Below are positions 17,536 to 28,599 of a stretch of 64,000 bases of DNA, piece after piece. Origin of the DNA: Punctularia strigosozonata HHB-11173 SS5 (lineage: Eukaryota; Basidiomycota; Agaricomycetes; Corticiales; Punctulariaceae); the NCBI RefSeq assembly GCF_000264995.1, contig NW_006767454.1, forward strand, positions 218,088 to 282,087. The letters are read 5' to 3'. Both the position numbers and the translations under genes were made by a program. Numbering within the stretch: the first letter of the stretch is position 1; each line of letters begins with the position of its first letter. The notes beneath the pieces were generated by a model. That model saw nothing but the letters and a program-made list of their open reading frames with translations, ran no database searches and was not told where the DNA came from.

Positions 17536-19438
17536 TCACCACTGCCCAGGCATATGCGCTTTCCCATCTAGCCCGCTGGCATTCCCCTGCCCCTCCGGCG
17601 GAGCATTGAACTCCCTATCCAATTCCAACGCAAGCTTCATATCCCTCTCCTCCTGCTCCCTCCTCGCCCTCTCCTGTTCCTCCTCCATGCGCTGTATTTC
17701 CGCCGCCGCCTGCGCGTCGCGGTCAACCACCGGTGGTTGCTGGCGAAAAGTGGAAGACGATGATGCGGCAGGCTGCTGCTGCTGCTGCTGCTGCTGCCGG
17801 CGGGGCTGCAAAGGCTGCGTTGTCGGATGCGCAGGAGGGGGAGGATGCTGCTCTTGCCGCAGGTGCTGTGGGAATAGCGGTTGGTGCTGCGGCTGCACTT
17901 CCGCACGGGGGGTCGCTACCGCGGACCCGTAGTCGTCTTCCCGCAAAGGAGGCCGCGACCGCGCAGGGTAGGCATTGGTCGGCGCAGGCGCGGGAGAAGT
18001 GTGGTGATAGCCAGCGGGAGATGGCGCAGGCGGGTGATAACCGTTGGAAGCCGCGGGTGGAGGGGAAGCGTAGTTGTAGCGATTTGGAGGGGCAGGCGAG
18101 GGTGTGGAATGGTGGTATCCTGAGCCATATGCGCCTGTGGCGCCTTGCACCGGAGGCGGAGAACCAACATAGTTGTAGTTACTATCGTATATCGGGTCTG
18201 CCGCAGGAGCAGCCGTGGGTGCGGGCATCGGTACTGGGAACGACAGTGCGGGCACATCTGGACCGCTCAGGCCCAGTCCGGGTCCTTGGTGTTGTTGTTG
18301 CGGGTACGGGCTCGATCCCCGATATTGCTCCGCGAGACCGGAAGCAGGGAAGTATCCTGGACTCGGAGAACGGTGTGCAGGTGGCGCGCCTCCTGCAGGA
18401 AGCAACGACGCAGGTGGCGGAGCAGGGTAGATCGAGGCAGTTGATGCGGGAGGATACGCGCTCGCGGTTATAGGCGGGCTTGCGGTTCCAGGAAGGGGAA
18501 GGGAACCAGTTGCAAACGGGGGAGAGCTCTGTAACTGTGCGGCGTGGACCGGATGTTCTGGAGGGAGGGGCTTAGACGCATGGAGGGGCTGAGGCGGAGA
18601 AGCTAGGTTCCCGGGACGGAGGAGGGGAGGGATGGCCGCGGGTTTGGAAGCTGGTGGAGAGGCTGATCCCCCGCTTTTATGTGCATGCCCGTTTTCTGGT
18701 GTAGGGGGAAGAGGTGCATCCACGCTCGTTCTCCCAGGCGGAACTAGATGGCTGTCACCATATCGCGGCGAATGACCCGCCTGCTCAGGCCGTTGAGGCG
18801 AAGTCCCCTTCGGAGGTGTCTTCGCAGGACTGGTTTGAGGTGGCCGCCACATTCGCTCGCTCGGGTTCATCTTGCTTGGCCGACGCTGGATCGGAGCCGG
18901 TCCCGACGCGAAATACGTCATCTCGAGAAAGATTTCACCGCGTTGGACGTTGTTGAGCGAGAGGGGTACCCAATCTATGCATAAGGATGGATCAGCCATG
19001 TTCACAAAGTCAATCAAATATAGATACAGGGAATGAAATAAGTGCAACGTACCGTCAAATTCTCCGGTCTTCAGCGTGTCCGAAATGTCCACCGATCCCT
19101 TGCCTACACTCTCATCGCTACGCGTCTCCTTCGAGAAACACTCGACCTCAAGCGTGCGATGCTTGGCCGTCGTGTCCTTGTATACGGGGAAGCGGATCTC
19201 TTCGTCCCAGAGCGGATGCTGGCCGCCTTTCACGTCGAGCTTCGTGCGTTTCGACGTGCCATTGAGCGTCACTTGTGCGAACACATCCTGATCCGAGCGA
19301 TGAGCAATGAAACACGGTGTTCAAGAAGCCGATCTCCGAATACGAACGACGTGCGTTACATACCTGTTTGTAGAAATGTTTATCGGGCAGATCCTTCGCC
19401 TTCAACACGACGATGACGAGGGTACCGATTTCAGTCAT
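17536..19438 (-). CDS. C2-domain, proline-rich ingression protein (Fic1/Inn1-like)
   Basis: Exons 19438-19364, 19287-19053 and 18974-17536 give 582 aa. Residues 1 to about 130 form a C2 domain: GTLVIVVLKAKDLPDKHFYKQ, then DVFAQVTLNG and an HPLWDEEIRF core. The remaining about 430 residues are low complexity, rich in Pro, Ser, Ala and Tyr with many PxxP motifs, a Gln run encoded by CAG/GCT repeats at about 17,772-17,797, and a C-terminal Glu/Arg coiled-coil segment (EEEQERARREQEERD). C2 plus a PxxP-rich tail is the architecture of fungal Inn1/Fic1, which link the plasma membrane at the division site to SH3 proteins during septum ingression. The assignment rests on architecture and is moderately sure. 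Confidence 0.75.
17772..17797. repeat. Trinucleotide (GCT/CAG) microsatellite
   Basis: Eight near-perfect GCT units on + encode the polyglutamine tract of the C2 protein on -. Length polymorphism between strains would be expected. Confidence 0.9.
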
Positions 19439-19991
19439 GCAGGTAAGAGTAAGTGAGTCGATGCCAAGCAGTATAGGCAGCTTTTGTGTGCCCAGCAATT
19501 CGCGCGCCGCCGACTGATGGCGCTCTCAGCTGGTTTTGATCGAGCTGAGGCTTTTGCATTCGACCGGATTCGCCGGACATGGCGATGAGGATGACGTTCA
19601 TCGCCACAGCTTGGGGCAGTCTGGGGCGGTGCGGTGGGAGTTGCGAACCTTTTTGCAATCTCCTTCAGCTGGTACGAAGGGCCCAACTGATTCTACCAGC
19701 TTGTTATTCATGGACATGCCTCCTGGCTCGCAATCCGTAATCTTTTCTCGATCTTGAGCGGCGGCGCATTACACATGACCATTCCTGTTGACGACGTCAC
19801 CTCGGAATACTGGTTGACGTTGTATGAGGTTGTATGCGCAACACATTCGTTGTGGTGGGTCTTAATAGCGTGAGGTTTCTTCGAGCTATTCACAGGCGAT
19901 CGACTGGATTGGATTATACGATCGAAGCTACAGACACTACCATAACGCAAATGCAGTATCGCCGAATGTACATTCGACCCAGCACCCTTTA
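19439..19991. other. Intergenic, nothing recognised
   Basis: About 550 bp upstream of the C2 gene and downstream of MYND copy 2. Short open stretches overlap one another and show no signature; it is probably the C2 promoter. Confidence 0.5.
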
Positions 19992-20856
19992 TTACTCGGT
20001 AATTGGTGTCACATCGATATCTTCGTCCCAGATGATGTTCGTCAGGGTCTTGCAGAACTTCTTGTGCGCCGGCCAATCCTTCCTCTGACACGCGGAACTG
20101 ACAACCGGCGCAAGCGCGTGAGCCTCTACTGAAAAGACTCCGGGATGCAGGATGTCAATCACTCACCAGCAGTAACGCGTTACCTTGCATGCAGAACACC
20201 TCATGAGTGTGGCGTTGTTCCATGGCTCGACGTCGGCTGAATCGTCTTCCTTGCATCCTGCGCAACTCGCGAGGAACGGATGATGCAGTCCCGGCTCAGG
20301 CAATGGTGGAGGTATATTGGGGATCCTCCACTTCCTCGCCAGCTCGGTGTGAAGATCCTCAAACTTGGTTCTGCAGGGGCCTCGATCGGGACTACATATC
20401 GCATGCAACTACGCTCAACAAGGAGGAACGTCAGCGCATGCTCTCTGCACGAAGGGAACGTCCATACGAAGTTGAGGAAACTCATGGATGTGTCGCTCGT
20501 ATGTGAGAGGCCTACACCGAGTGCCATCCGTGCGGGCTCCCCTGCACGCCACACGCAATTGTCACTTTCTGAATCACTTATCGTTATCGCATGGAAACGG
20601 ACGGCGTACCGCAGAATTTACAGCGCCAAGGACCGCTGTGTGTCCCAGATCTGTTTGCCTGCGTCATGAACTCCTGGATCAACGGTCTGCGCTCGCTATC
20701 GTGCATGTCAGGGCGAGGGAGGCGGGCAGTATTTTGGAACTGAAGGATCTTTCCATCGCTGAGGATCAAAGTCAATAAGATGATGGCATCCAAGTGATGA
20801 TAACAGACGTACTATCCGTAGAGGACCATATGCGTTTCCACAAGCAAGCCAGACAT
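19992..20856 (-). CDS. MYND-type zinc-finger protein (copy 2)
   Basis: Exons 20856-20813, 20758-20610, 20541-20468, 20408-20167 and 20097-19992 total 615 nt and 204 aa, the same predicted length as copy 1. Exons 1 and 2 are 44 and 149 nt in both copies and intron phases match throughout. The finger reads FLASCAGCKED, LMRCSACKVTRYCC, ACQRKDWPAHKKFCK, and the upstream pair WRCKFCG is kept. The tail ends in an acidic segment (DEDIDVTPITE) unlike copy 1. The frame is intact, so it is probably functional. The role is unknown beyond zinc-dependent protein interaction. Confidence 0.83.
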
Positions 20857-21023
20857 GCTGGATGTCGCCAATCAACCCTCAATCTTTCGAGTGGCGGATG
20901 TTATCGAGCACCACAGCTTGTCTTTATGCATTTCAACAGGAGTGTGACTCGCCATGGAACACCTTGGTCAAAACGGGCGAACAAAGAAACTCGTGTATAG
21001 AGTATTGCGTCAGCGATGTATAC

Positions 21024-21998
21024 TCAGATCGGGCTTCGCCTCGCCAGCAGGACGAGTCTCTCGGGGCATTGCAAGCTGAATCGACCACCCTTCTGTGCAT
21101 ACTCTACGAAGGTGTCCCCGCGCTTCTGCCACCGCCTCTGTATAGGCTCTGTCCCCGACACGACGTCCTGCATGAAGGCTTTGGAAGCCAGAAGCACATC
21201 CATCGCCGGCTCTCCCGCCGTCTGATGACCCGCGTTGATACGCGTCAGCAGCCCGCCATCGCTATCCGCGTCGCGCACTAAGGCGATCAGGTCGTCCACA
21301 CTTTCGAACCAGCGGACGATCGAGCCCTCGCTGGGAAAGATGATCGGCGCGCATTCGTAGAGCGTGTCGCCGACATAAAGCATGCGCTCTTCTTCGTGCC
21401 AGAGCGCGAGCTCATCTGGCGTGTGCCCGGGAGTGTGCAGAACCCGGAGGTTCAGCGACGTGCCCGTCGGGGACGACAAGAGGGACGAATGCGGGACGAG
21501 CGTCGGCGTGTATGTGGGAGTCGGAAGGTCCAGAGGCGCGCAGAGGGAGTGTTTCGGGAGGTTCTCGGGCGAGACGAATGAGGGGTCGTGGCCGGAGGCG
21601 ACGATCTGCGAGTCGTGGGCGAACTGCTCGACACCGACTGGATGCTATGTTGAGCCTACACCGCACGCGAAATGGAAAGTGAGATTGCGCGTACGGATAT
21701 GGTCGTAATGGCAATGGGTGAGCACGACGACGTAGCCCAGTTGACCTTGCGGATTCAGAGGTCGATCGCCATTGGCGCCTACGGGAACGCGCTCGAGGAA
21801 GTCGCGCACGCGGGTGACACCTGGGTCGGGCGTGCGGCTCCGGCCGTCGCAGCCCGTGTCGACGAGGACGAGGGTGTTGGCGGATGGCACAAGGATTGCG
21901 TAGAGGAAGGGGTTTTCGTCAAAGACGTCGTTGACCTCGTTCACGAGGAAGGTGCTCGCGCTCAGGCGTCTCGCAGTAAAGATGGTTTTCTGCGGCAT
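21024..21998 (-). CDS. Metallo-beta-lactamase-fold hydrolase
   Basis: Two exons, 21998-21695 and 21637-21024, give 305 aa. The metal-binding motif THCHYDH falls at the end of exon 1 (residues about 94-100). It is followed by HTPGHTPDEL and the bridging-Asp segment YVGDTLYE, and a late INAGHQ supplies the last His. Together these form a complete di-metal site of the superfamily (glyoxalase II, lactonases, beta-lactamase-like). The substrate is not deducible. The start was set at the ATG just before QKTIFTARRLSASTFLV, about 190 bp after the stop of the MoaD-type gene on the same strand; an upstream in-frame extension exists but looks non-coding. Confidence 0.82.
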
Positions 21999-22187
21999 TG
22001 TTTTCTGGGCAAGCCAAAGTCTTTCGTCGAGGAAAGATAGCTGTACAGTCGTGGTGCGCCTTGCGATGGGGATGGGTACACATCTCACGGTACATCTGAG
22101 CGTGTCAAGCACACGTACACCACCTTCCGACCTCCAGCCATTCTTCCCGTCGCAGACCGCGCCTTCCACTTCCATAGAGCACAGGCG

Positions 22188-22472
22188 TCATCCACCGGAG
22201 ACTGGGCATATCACCGCAACCTCCTCTCCACCCTTCAGCACCACGTCTTCAGGCTTATCGACCATCTCCGCGTCGACGCTCCACTGGCTAGACGCCAAGA
22301 TTTCGTCCAAACCGGTTCCGGGATGGCGAGCGGCGAGGAGAGCGGGCAGGGAAGACAAGCGGAAGTCGGCGTCCGAGTCAGAATTATCGGGCGATGGCAG
22401 CGTGATGGACTCGGAGGTAAGGTTTGTGGCGGTCGATGCTGCAGCGAAGTAGAGCACGATGATCTGGACCAT
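22188..22472 (-). CDS. MOCS2A: Molybdopterin synthase small subunit (MoaD/MOCS2A)
   Basis: A single exon of 94 aa. It begins with a beta-strand segment (VQIIVLYFAAAS) typical of the MoaD ubiquitin-like fold and ends VAVICPVSGG, the PVSGG tail of this family. The C-terminal Gly-Gly is adenylated and converted to a thiocarboxylate by the MoeB/MOCS3-type enzyme. The protein then donates sulfur to cyclic pyranopterin in complex with MoaE/MOCS2B, building molybdopterin for nitrate reductase, sulfite oxidase and xanthine dehydrogenase in the cytosol. The central insert (SPDNSDSDADFRL) is longer than in bacteria. The large subunit is not in the window. Confidence 0.85.
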   Translation of the reverse strand: MVQIIVLYFAAASTATNLTSESITLPSPDNSDSDADFRLSSLPALLAARHPGTGLDEILASSQWSVDAEMVDKPEDVVLKGGEEVAVICPVSGG

Positions 22473-23692
22473 GGTGGCCTTGTGCTGGATTGCAGCTGTG
22501 CTGGCGTTTCAAGATTCATGGGCCTTTACTTCCGTCGGCATAATCGGATCCGATTGTCCAAGGACAGGACAACGACTTCAACGTCGCGTTCATCTTGCGA
22601 TTCTGCGGCTCGTACAACATACTTCCTCTCGCTATGGGCCACGGTATCAATGACGGTGCAAGCCAAAAGCGCTCTAACCAACACGATGCTTGACCACTGG
22701 CTCTATACCTCATACTCTACATGCTCGCGTTGCTGCCCGATGCGTTGCGCTGATTGCGCACTGTGGTTGGAATCCTTGCGGCACTTCAAGACTATCATGC
22801 TGCTGTCGCGATGATACTACGTCTCGCCCACTAACATCGCTCGGGTACTTGGGTACCTCTTTTGAGAGTGTAAGGTGCGCCGTAGCGATCATTTTCGTGT
22901 TACCTCAGCTCACCATTCGACACGTGGGTAGAATCCTGTTGCAGTCAAACTATGCTCGATTTCGTGAAGCTCGACCAGAATCTTTTTTTTTCTGTGCTCA
23001 GATGTCGCTTTCCCACAACAAGTAAGCGACGAACGGTTGTTCATTTTTTCTTCCATAACCCATTCGATGATGAGCTCGCAAGCACGGTAGATGTCTCATG
23101 TCTCAAGGATGTCCGACGGGACCTCGCGCTATTCAAGGTTATCGAACGCCTGAACCTCCGGACTCTCTCAGCGTCGTAGTTGGACACTGGAGTCGGCCGT
23201 CAGGTACGCCCCGTATATCTCCTCGCGAGCAAGAGCCTGAACACCAGGAGTAGGCCGAGCAGCGTCCAACCGCAGGCGGCCCCGACGTTCTGTGTTCGTC
23301 TCCGCTCGTTGCGCAACATACCAAGGCCGCGGCGTTACGCTCTCCCCGACGCCAACAGCCTTCGATAACAAGGGCTTAAACCGGCCATGCGTCCCTACAT
23401 GTGCTACGCTGGCCGTCGGAGGCGGGATGGTGACGCTTTCGCGCATGACTCTATGTCACGCAGGTTGGATCGTATACGCCATTTCTGATCATCGGGCACC
23501 CTTTTATGGACCCGTGCCGTCGATGAAGGAAGAAGTGCGAGCAAAGCTGAAGCATTGTCTGTCGTGAGTATCTGTGAGAAGGGAGCATCTGAGAGCTATC
23601 ACAGGTGAGCGGGACTTGTAGATCGAACACTCGCACTTCAAGCGTCACACTAAGTAGTAGATGACAGATGTCAATGGTTGATTTCGTGTTGG
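22473..23692. other. Intergenic, nothing recognised
   Basis: About 1.2 kb. Open stretches on both strands (for example 22,690-23,025 + and 23,168-23,446 -) have no family signature or splice support. Confidence 0.45.
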
Positions 23693-24601
23693 CTATGATG
23701 CGAATCCTGCGTGCTGGAACATCTGAATAGCTATATGAACACGAGTACAGATTAGTCTTCGTGTTCGTACGATAGCAAGGCGAGGGGACGCTACTTGCCA
23801 AGCAGCGGGGACCCCCGATCCTGGACAAAGTCTATCCAACAGTCATCCTCGGACGCGCCTAGTTCACAAGCGAACTCGAACGTTTGCAATTCCGCAGTTC
23901 GACAGGGGAAAAAAGGCGTTGTGCCCCTTTGGCCCACCGTTATATTCAGCCGTGCGAAGAGAGACCTTCTCGCAGGCCGCTGGTTCCAGGAAAGGGTCAT
24001 TGGTTCCAGCTCGTCGTCGACGAGGTGCCAGACTTCAACCATGGAAGTCGTTCTAGCAGAAGTGAACGTTTTGTCGCCCATGCGGTCCATTGCGGGAATC
24101 ACGCTTTGGATGGAACAATTTTCTAGTCCGTAATCGTGAACGCGGAACTGCATGACGGTCGATGACTGTTACGGTATCGAACGCCGTCAATTCCTCGCTT
24201 GTTCACCGTATACACGGGGTGAGCAGACTCACAGAAGGAGTAATCGAGACCCTGGCACCTGTGGCTTCGACTTGCCTGGCATGTTCGTGATCCATCGCAG
24301 CAACAACGGAAGGGAAGTTCGACACGGATTTGATCTGCGACAAAACATCCGTACTGTTTACCCTCTCTAAGCCGATATAGAGGCTTGGGCGCGTGGGCGT
24401 GGGCTTTGCTATAGCTGCTTGGAATTGCGCAGGCCGGGTGGCGAGTACCAAGTTCAGGATCGACAAGCATACGGTGGCGACGCATAATAGGATGATCGGT
24501 GAAGTTGCTGAGTCTGGGGAGCGCGACGTCTTCTCCTTCGGATGTGGTCCGATCTCCCCGTCGTCGATAGAGGATAGCTCGACGTATTGCGCTGAGCTCA
24601 T
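23693..24601 (-). CDS. Single-pass membrane protein of an uncharacterised fungal family
   Basis: Exon 1 (24601-24233) encodes a short acidic N-terminus, one hydrophobic helix (IILLCVATVCLSILNLVLA) and the conserved RPSLYIGLERV segment. Exon 2 starts at 24165 and carries FRVHDYGLENC and a Trp/Cys-rich lumenal or extracellular domain. This pattern (TM, then LYIGLE, then a C-terminal beta-rich region) is one I recognise from many basidiomycete hypothetical proteins; no function is known. Exon 2 has a stop at 23791. However, a good GC-AG donor (G|GCAAGT) just before it would join a last exon ending at about 23693, adding AIQMFQHAGFAS. I favour the longer form but both are possible. Confidence 0.62.
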
Positions 24602-25060
24602 TCAACGGCTATTTCTAGGCGAGGTGAAGGATATTTAGAGGGGGGGTGAGATGGTGGTACGTATCATCGTCAACGTGGTTCTTTTGTGACAGCTAGGAGT
24701 CTCTCACTACCTGAGATAGAACTGTGTTCTCCGTAGTGCTGCTTATCCTCCCATGCGGCTTAAACCGGTGTCTACCGCCTGGAAGGCGCGCGTGGGTGAT
24801 AGAAGACAAAACACATCATACTCGGCGAGGTGGACGACTCCCACAAGGACATCGGATGAATGGAAACCGTCGTGGCGCTGAACACCGCAGCCGCTGTGTG
24901 TCTAGTCACTATGCAGTCAAGATGCGATGCCCAGAACCAAAGAACCAACCTTGCTCCGATACATTGTATCGCTTCTGATACCGTCCGAGAAAGTATATAG
25001 GTCGGACCGTATCATCGTCAGACCAACAGGCATATGCTTTCCCCGTCGCACTGTTCAACC
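24602..25060. other. Shared upstream region with TATA box
   Basis: About 460 bp between divergently transcribed genes (24601 on -, 25061 on +), so it probably holds both promoters. No coding signal is seen. Confidence 0.5.
24994..24999 (+). promoter_or_regulatory. TATA box of the small secreted protein gene
   Basis: TATATA lies about 66 bp upstream of the ATG at 25061, a usual spacing for a fungal core promoter with a short leader. Confidence 0.45.
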
Positions 25061-25360
25061 ATGTCCATCAACACCATGTACATTGCCTTCTACATCGCAT
25101 TGCTGTTGGCGGTGCTGCAAGTCAGTGCAGCTCCCGCTGGTGAGCACAATCTGCATATCGAGGCCATGTTTTATTCACCGAGCATGCATTTCGTTCAGTT
25201 ATCGGGGTCGGTGTTAGCGACCTCCGGGCGCGCACGCCTGAGGACACCGAAGCATGTAATATAGTCATATGATTCCCCTGTACGACAAAGCTTACTGACG
25301 TCTCTCCAAGTGACACCACCGGATACGGCGGATTGGTTCCTCGCCGCGACGGGCGAGTAG
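25061..25360 (+). CDS. Small secreted protein
   Basis: Exons 25061-25139, 25199-25255 and 25311-25360 give 61 aa in frame. The N-terminus is a classical signal peptide with hydrophobic core YIALLLAVLQ and a likely cleavage after VSA or SAA. The mature part is only about 35-40 residues, acidic, with no cysteines and no Lys-Arg (Kex2) sites. An earlier in-frame ATG at 25034 exists; 25061 gives the better signal peptide. It lies 345 bp upstream of a UstYa-like gene on the same strand. It could be an effector-like peptide or the precursor of a modified peptide; nothing in the sequence decides. Confidence 0.6.
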
Positions 25361-25705
25361 GGATGATCGACTGGATTTCAATGTGACGACGAGAAGTGAT
25401 TATGTGCCCCCGAAGTTGCTTGGTTATATGCTTGCATTTGTCGTTGTATCCGTTGTGATAGGTTCTGTATTGCGTTGACTCTGAGGCTGCGGCCAGTCTG
25501 TTCATTCGAGGGGTTGAATGAGAATGAGTCTCAAGTCACGCGTCACGCGCCGTGAGAATCGTGCGTCCATAGCACGGGAATTTGATAATGCTGGTGCATG
25601 TCTTGTCCTTCCCGTCCCGCAGTTAATGCCCGGAATTGAATATATCATGCAAGAACAAGAGCCCTTGCGTCTTCCTTATTGCACCACGTATCTCGATTTG
25701 TGCTC

Positions 25706-26472
25706 ATGATGAAGCACCTTTCTCATCCTGGAGGTTCCCGTACTCGGTTTCTGCGTCGAGTTGTGCTATCGATATGCGTCATGCTCCTGGCCATCGACTT
25801 AGCTTCCGTATACTGGACGAGGAAAGCTCACAGGGCCGCCAGAGTTACGAGCCTCAATAACTGTAAGCTATAGCTGCACAATTTCTCGTCTTTCGAAAAG
25901 GGCTTAACGTGTGCGTACACGAAGCATTTGTCGGCGATGACTTTCCTAGGCACCTCCCTCTCGAACAACCTCTCGGGCCTGCTGTTCTCACAGTAGAGGA
26001 CACCGTACATTACAAGCTGAGCGGAAAAGATTCCAATGCGGAATGGGCCTCGTTGTACCCACCAGGAGGAGGTTTCGTACACTTAGGACCTCTTGACCGG
26101 CCGTTCGCGATCTCTATGTATCATCAGGTGCGTCGGTCGTATTACATCACATACTGTATGAAATTACTCAGTATATGTCTCCAGATGCACTGTCTGGAGA
26201 ATCTGAAGCGAGCGGTTCTGTATCCTTCCCTATCCGAATCACACATCCAACATCTGCACCACTGCATCAACTATGTGAGAGAGATGATACTATGCACCCC
26301 AGACCTGACCCTGGAGCCCGAGAGCACGCGACTTCGGGAGGCCTATCATATTCGGGGCATTGATGGGCTTGGTGTCTCACACACATGTAAGGACTGGAGC
26401 ACGGTATATTCCGCGGCGGAAAGTAACTACAACAAATGGAGACTTCGCGCAAACCATACAGGAGACATTTAG
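25706..26472 (+). CDS. UstYa-like protein (DUF3328), copy 1
   Basis: Exons 25706-25862, 25925-26127 and 26185-26472 give 215 aa. A type-II membrane anchor (VVLSICVMLLAIDL) is followed by FVGDDFP, the segment HYKLSGKDSNAEWASL, and the two family motifs: HQMHCL (split by intron 2 after HQ) and, about 30 residues later, HHCINYVREMILC. The paired HxxHC motifs are taken as metal-binding in the UstYa/DUF3328 family. Members oxidise, cyclise or chlorinate peptides in ustiloxin-type RiPP pathways and act in other fungal clusters. A TC-KDW segment near the C-terminus is also typical. An alternative ATG lies three bases downstream. Confidence 0.82.
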
Positions 26473-27096
26473 AAGGTGGTGAGTGTATTCATATAGTGTG
26501 CATGCGCATCCGCCTTTCATACACGTCATTACAGCAGTACGGCTTTCGAGCGTCGATAGCTATATGTTGGATTGCTGAAGGACCTAATCCATCCACTTCT
26601 CCTCCCGGATACAGCCGCTCTAAAGCAAGCTTCTATCGTGATACTGATGTGCCATGCCTTGCTTCTCGCTCAGTATTCCACGAAATGCAAGAATTGCGTG
26701 TGATAACGTGGGACAGCACCCGTAAATGCTTCCGGCCGAAGTTTCCTAGATTCATTTGTCCATCACTGCGGTTGCCCGAAAGCATACTCCCGGGCACGAA
26801 ACTTCACTCGGTGTGCTATGTGACGCCAAGATGATAGCGACAGATCACCATTCTAGAGCGTCATTCGATGCTCCTGAAACACGAGATTTCGGGCGCGAGT
26901 TTGGAACCTTTCGGACAGGGCGCGGGCCGCTCAGGGTGTTATGGACGATTAGAGGGTAAGTCCGTGACCAAATTCGTCGTGAAAGCCTTCTGATGTAGAT
27001 AGATTCGCAGAGAAATGGAGAGATAAGAACGTCAGTACGTGAGTTAGGCGCTCTCGGGTCCTCTCGTCGTTCATTCTTCCTGCGACACAGCACGGT
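26473..27096. other. Intergenic, nothing recognised
   Basis: About 620 bp between the UstYa-like and 7-TM genes. It probably holds the 7-TM promoter; no gene is seen. Confidence 0.5.
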
Positions 27097-28476
27097 ATGT
27101 CGTCGAGTGGTCGACCTAACGAAAGCTCAGCAGATTTATGGCTTGAGCGCTCTAACTTCGTCGGAGGGTTCCTCGGTGCTGTTGCATACGGTCTGTGTGC
27201 GCGTTTCGAGTTCAATATGAACCCTCACTCAGTATCTCATCTCGCCAGGGATTCATGTCACTCTCTACATTCAGTGCGCCACTTCCTTGATACGGGAGTC
27301 CAAGCGAGGACCCGCCTCCAGCAGGCGTTCCAAGATCTATTGGCTCATTTACATCTCTCTCCTGTTTGGAGGAGCGACCATCAACCTTGCCACAGGCATC
27401 AAATGGAACGAGATGCTATGGATCGATCATAGGGACTTTGTTCCAGGAGGACCGAATGGTTACCTGGAAATACATTTCTCACACCCGATTAATACGCTCA
27501 GTTCGGCTGCATTCGTATTTGACAATATCCTGGCGGATGCTCTCCTCGTCAGTGGGATAAACGAGTGGATGGCGCATGCAATACTCACATAGTAATATCT
27601 AGGTCTTCCGATGTCTCATCATCTGGGACTACTATCGTTACCTCAACATTATTCCCGTCCTACTTTTCCTGGCATCCACGAGTATGCGTTCTAGTCCTCG
27701 TGGCGCCGCACTCTGACCTGAATCCTGATATTTTCGCGTGCAGTCCTCGGAATATTGACCATGTTCCAATCCGCCCAACCGACCGCGAGCTTGTGGACGC
27801 ATTCGACGGTGAATGTGGCAATCCCGTACGTGGCTTCACCTTTGGACGTGTTACGACGCTCAGGATGGTTCGCAGCTATTGGTCTACCACAATCTCGTTG
27901 ACACTCGTCGTCACAATTCTGACGTGCATCCGTTTGTTCTCGGCCCGTCGTACGCTCATCAATGCACTGGGCGCGGAACACGCGCGCCTCTACACTTCTG
28001 TCATGACTGTCGTCATCGAGTCTGCGGCACTGTACTCCGTGGTCGGCTTGATCTTCATCATCTGTTATGCCCGCAATAGTAACGTGCAGAACCTTGTTCT
28101 GCCAATCATGGGCCAAGCAATGGTGAGCACGTCTTCTCCTTGCCCCATGAAGCCATCGCTCACCACGTCTCAGTGCATCGCACCGCTTTTCATTACGTTC
28201 CGCGCCGCTCGTGGACGCGCCCTGACCCGTGGCACGCTTCGCACTGGCGCTTTGAGCACCATGAAGTTTGGTGAACGTGGATCGAACACGGAGGCCGGGT
28301 ACACGGGGGAGAGCGTGCCTGCCCAGAACGTGAATCGCCTGTCCGAAATCCGGTTCGGAAGCTCTACCTTGCGACAAACGGAGACGGATCTGAATCCCTC
28401 TTCGCTGGAGCTGAAAGGTGCGGGGCCGAAGGACAGCGCGTCCGCGAAGTCGGAGTCGGGATTAGTTTTCGCCTAA
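27097..28476 (+). CDS. Seven-transmembrane protein of a basidiomycete-expanded family
   Basis: Exons 27097-27190, 27249-27547, 27603-27681, 27744-27825, 27876-28122 and 28174-28476 total 1,104 nt and 367 aa. Hydrophobic segments alternate with the short loops expected of a 7-TM protein: FVGGFLGAVAYG, IYWLIYISLLFGGATINLA, RCLIIWDYY followed by NIIPVLLFLAST, TISLTLVVTILTCIRL and ALYSVVGLIFIICY. The loop motif MLWIDHRDFVPGGP matches the conserved WID-R-YPGGP segment of a large Agaricomycete family of unknown function. The C-terminus is a polar tail of about 100 residues. It may act as a receptor-like sensor but lacks a signature of STE3 or rhodopsin. It sits between two UstYa-like genes. Confidence 0.8.
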
Positions 28477-28599
28477 GGTCATGTTGTGCACAGAATTCTT
28501 GTTTATTGCGTTATTACTATCATTTAGTACACTTCATCCGTATAAAACTCGTTGTCACGACATGCGTGCAGCAACTCGAGGACTCAACAAAAAACAAGA

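Noticed and set aside
25061-25360. Small secreted protein as a definite dikaritin precursor
   Set aside because: It lacks repeated core peptides and Kex2 Lys-Arg sites; only the neighbourhood suggests it.
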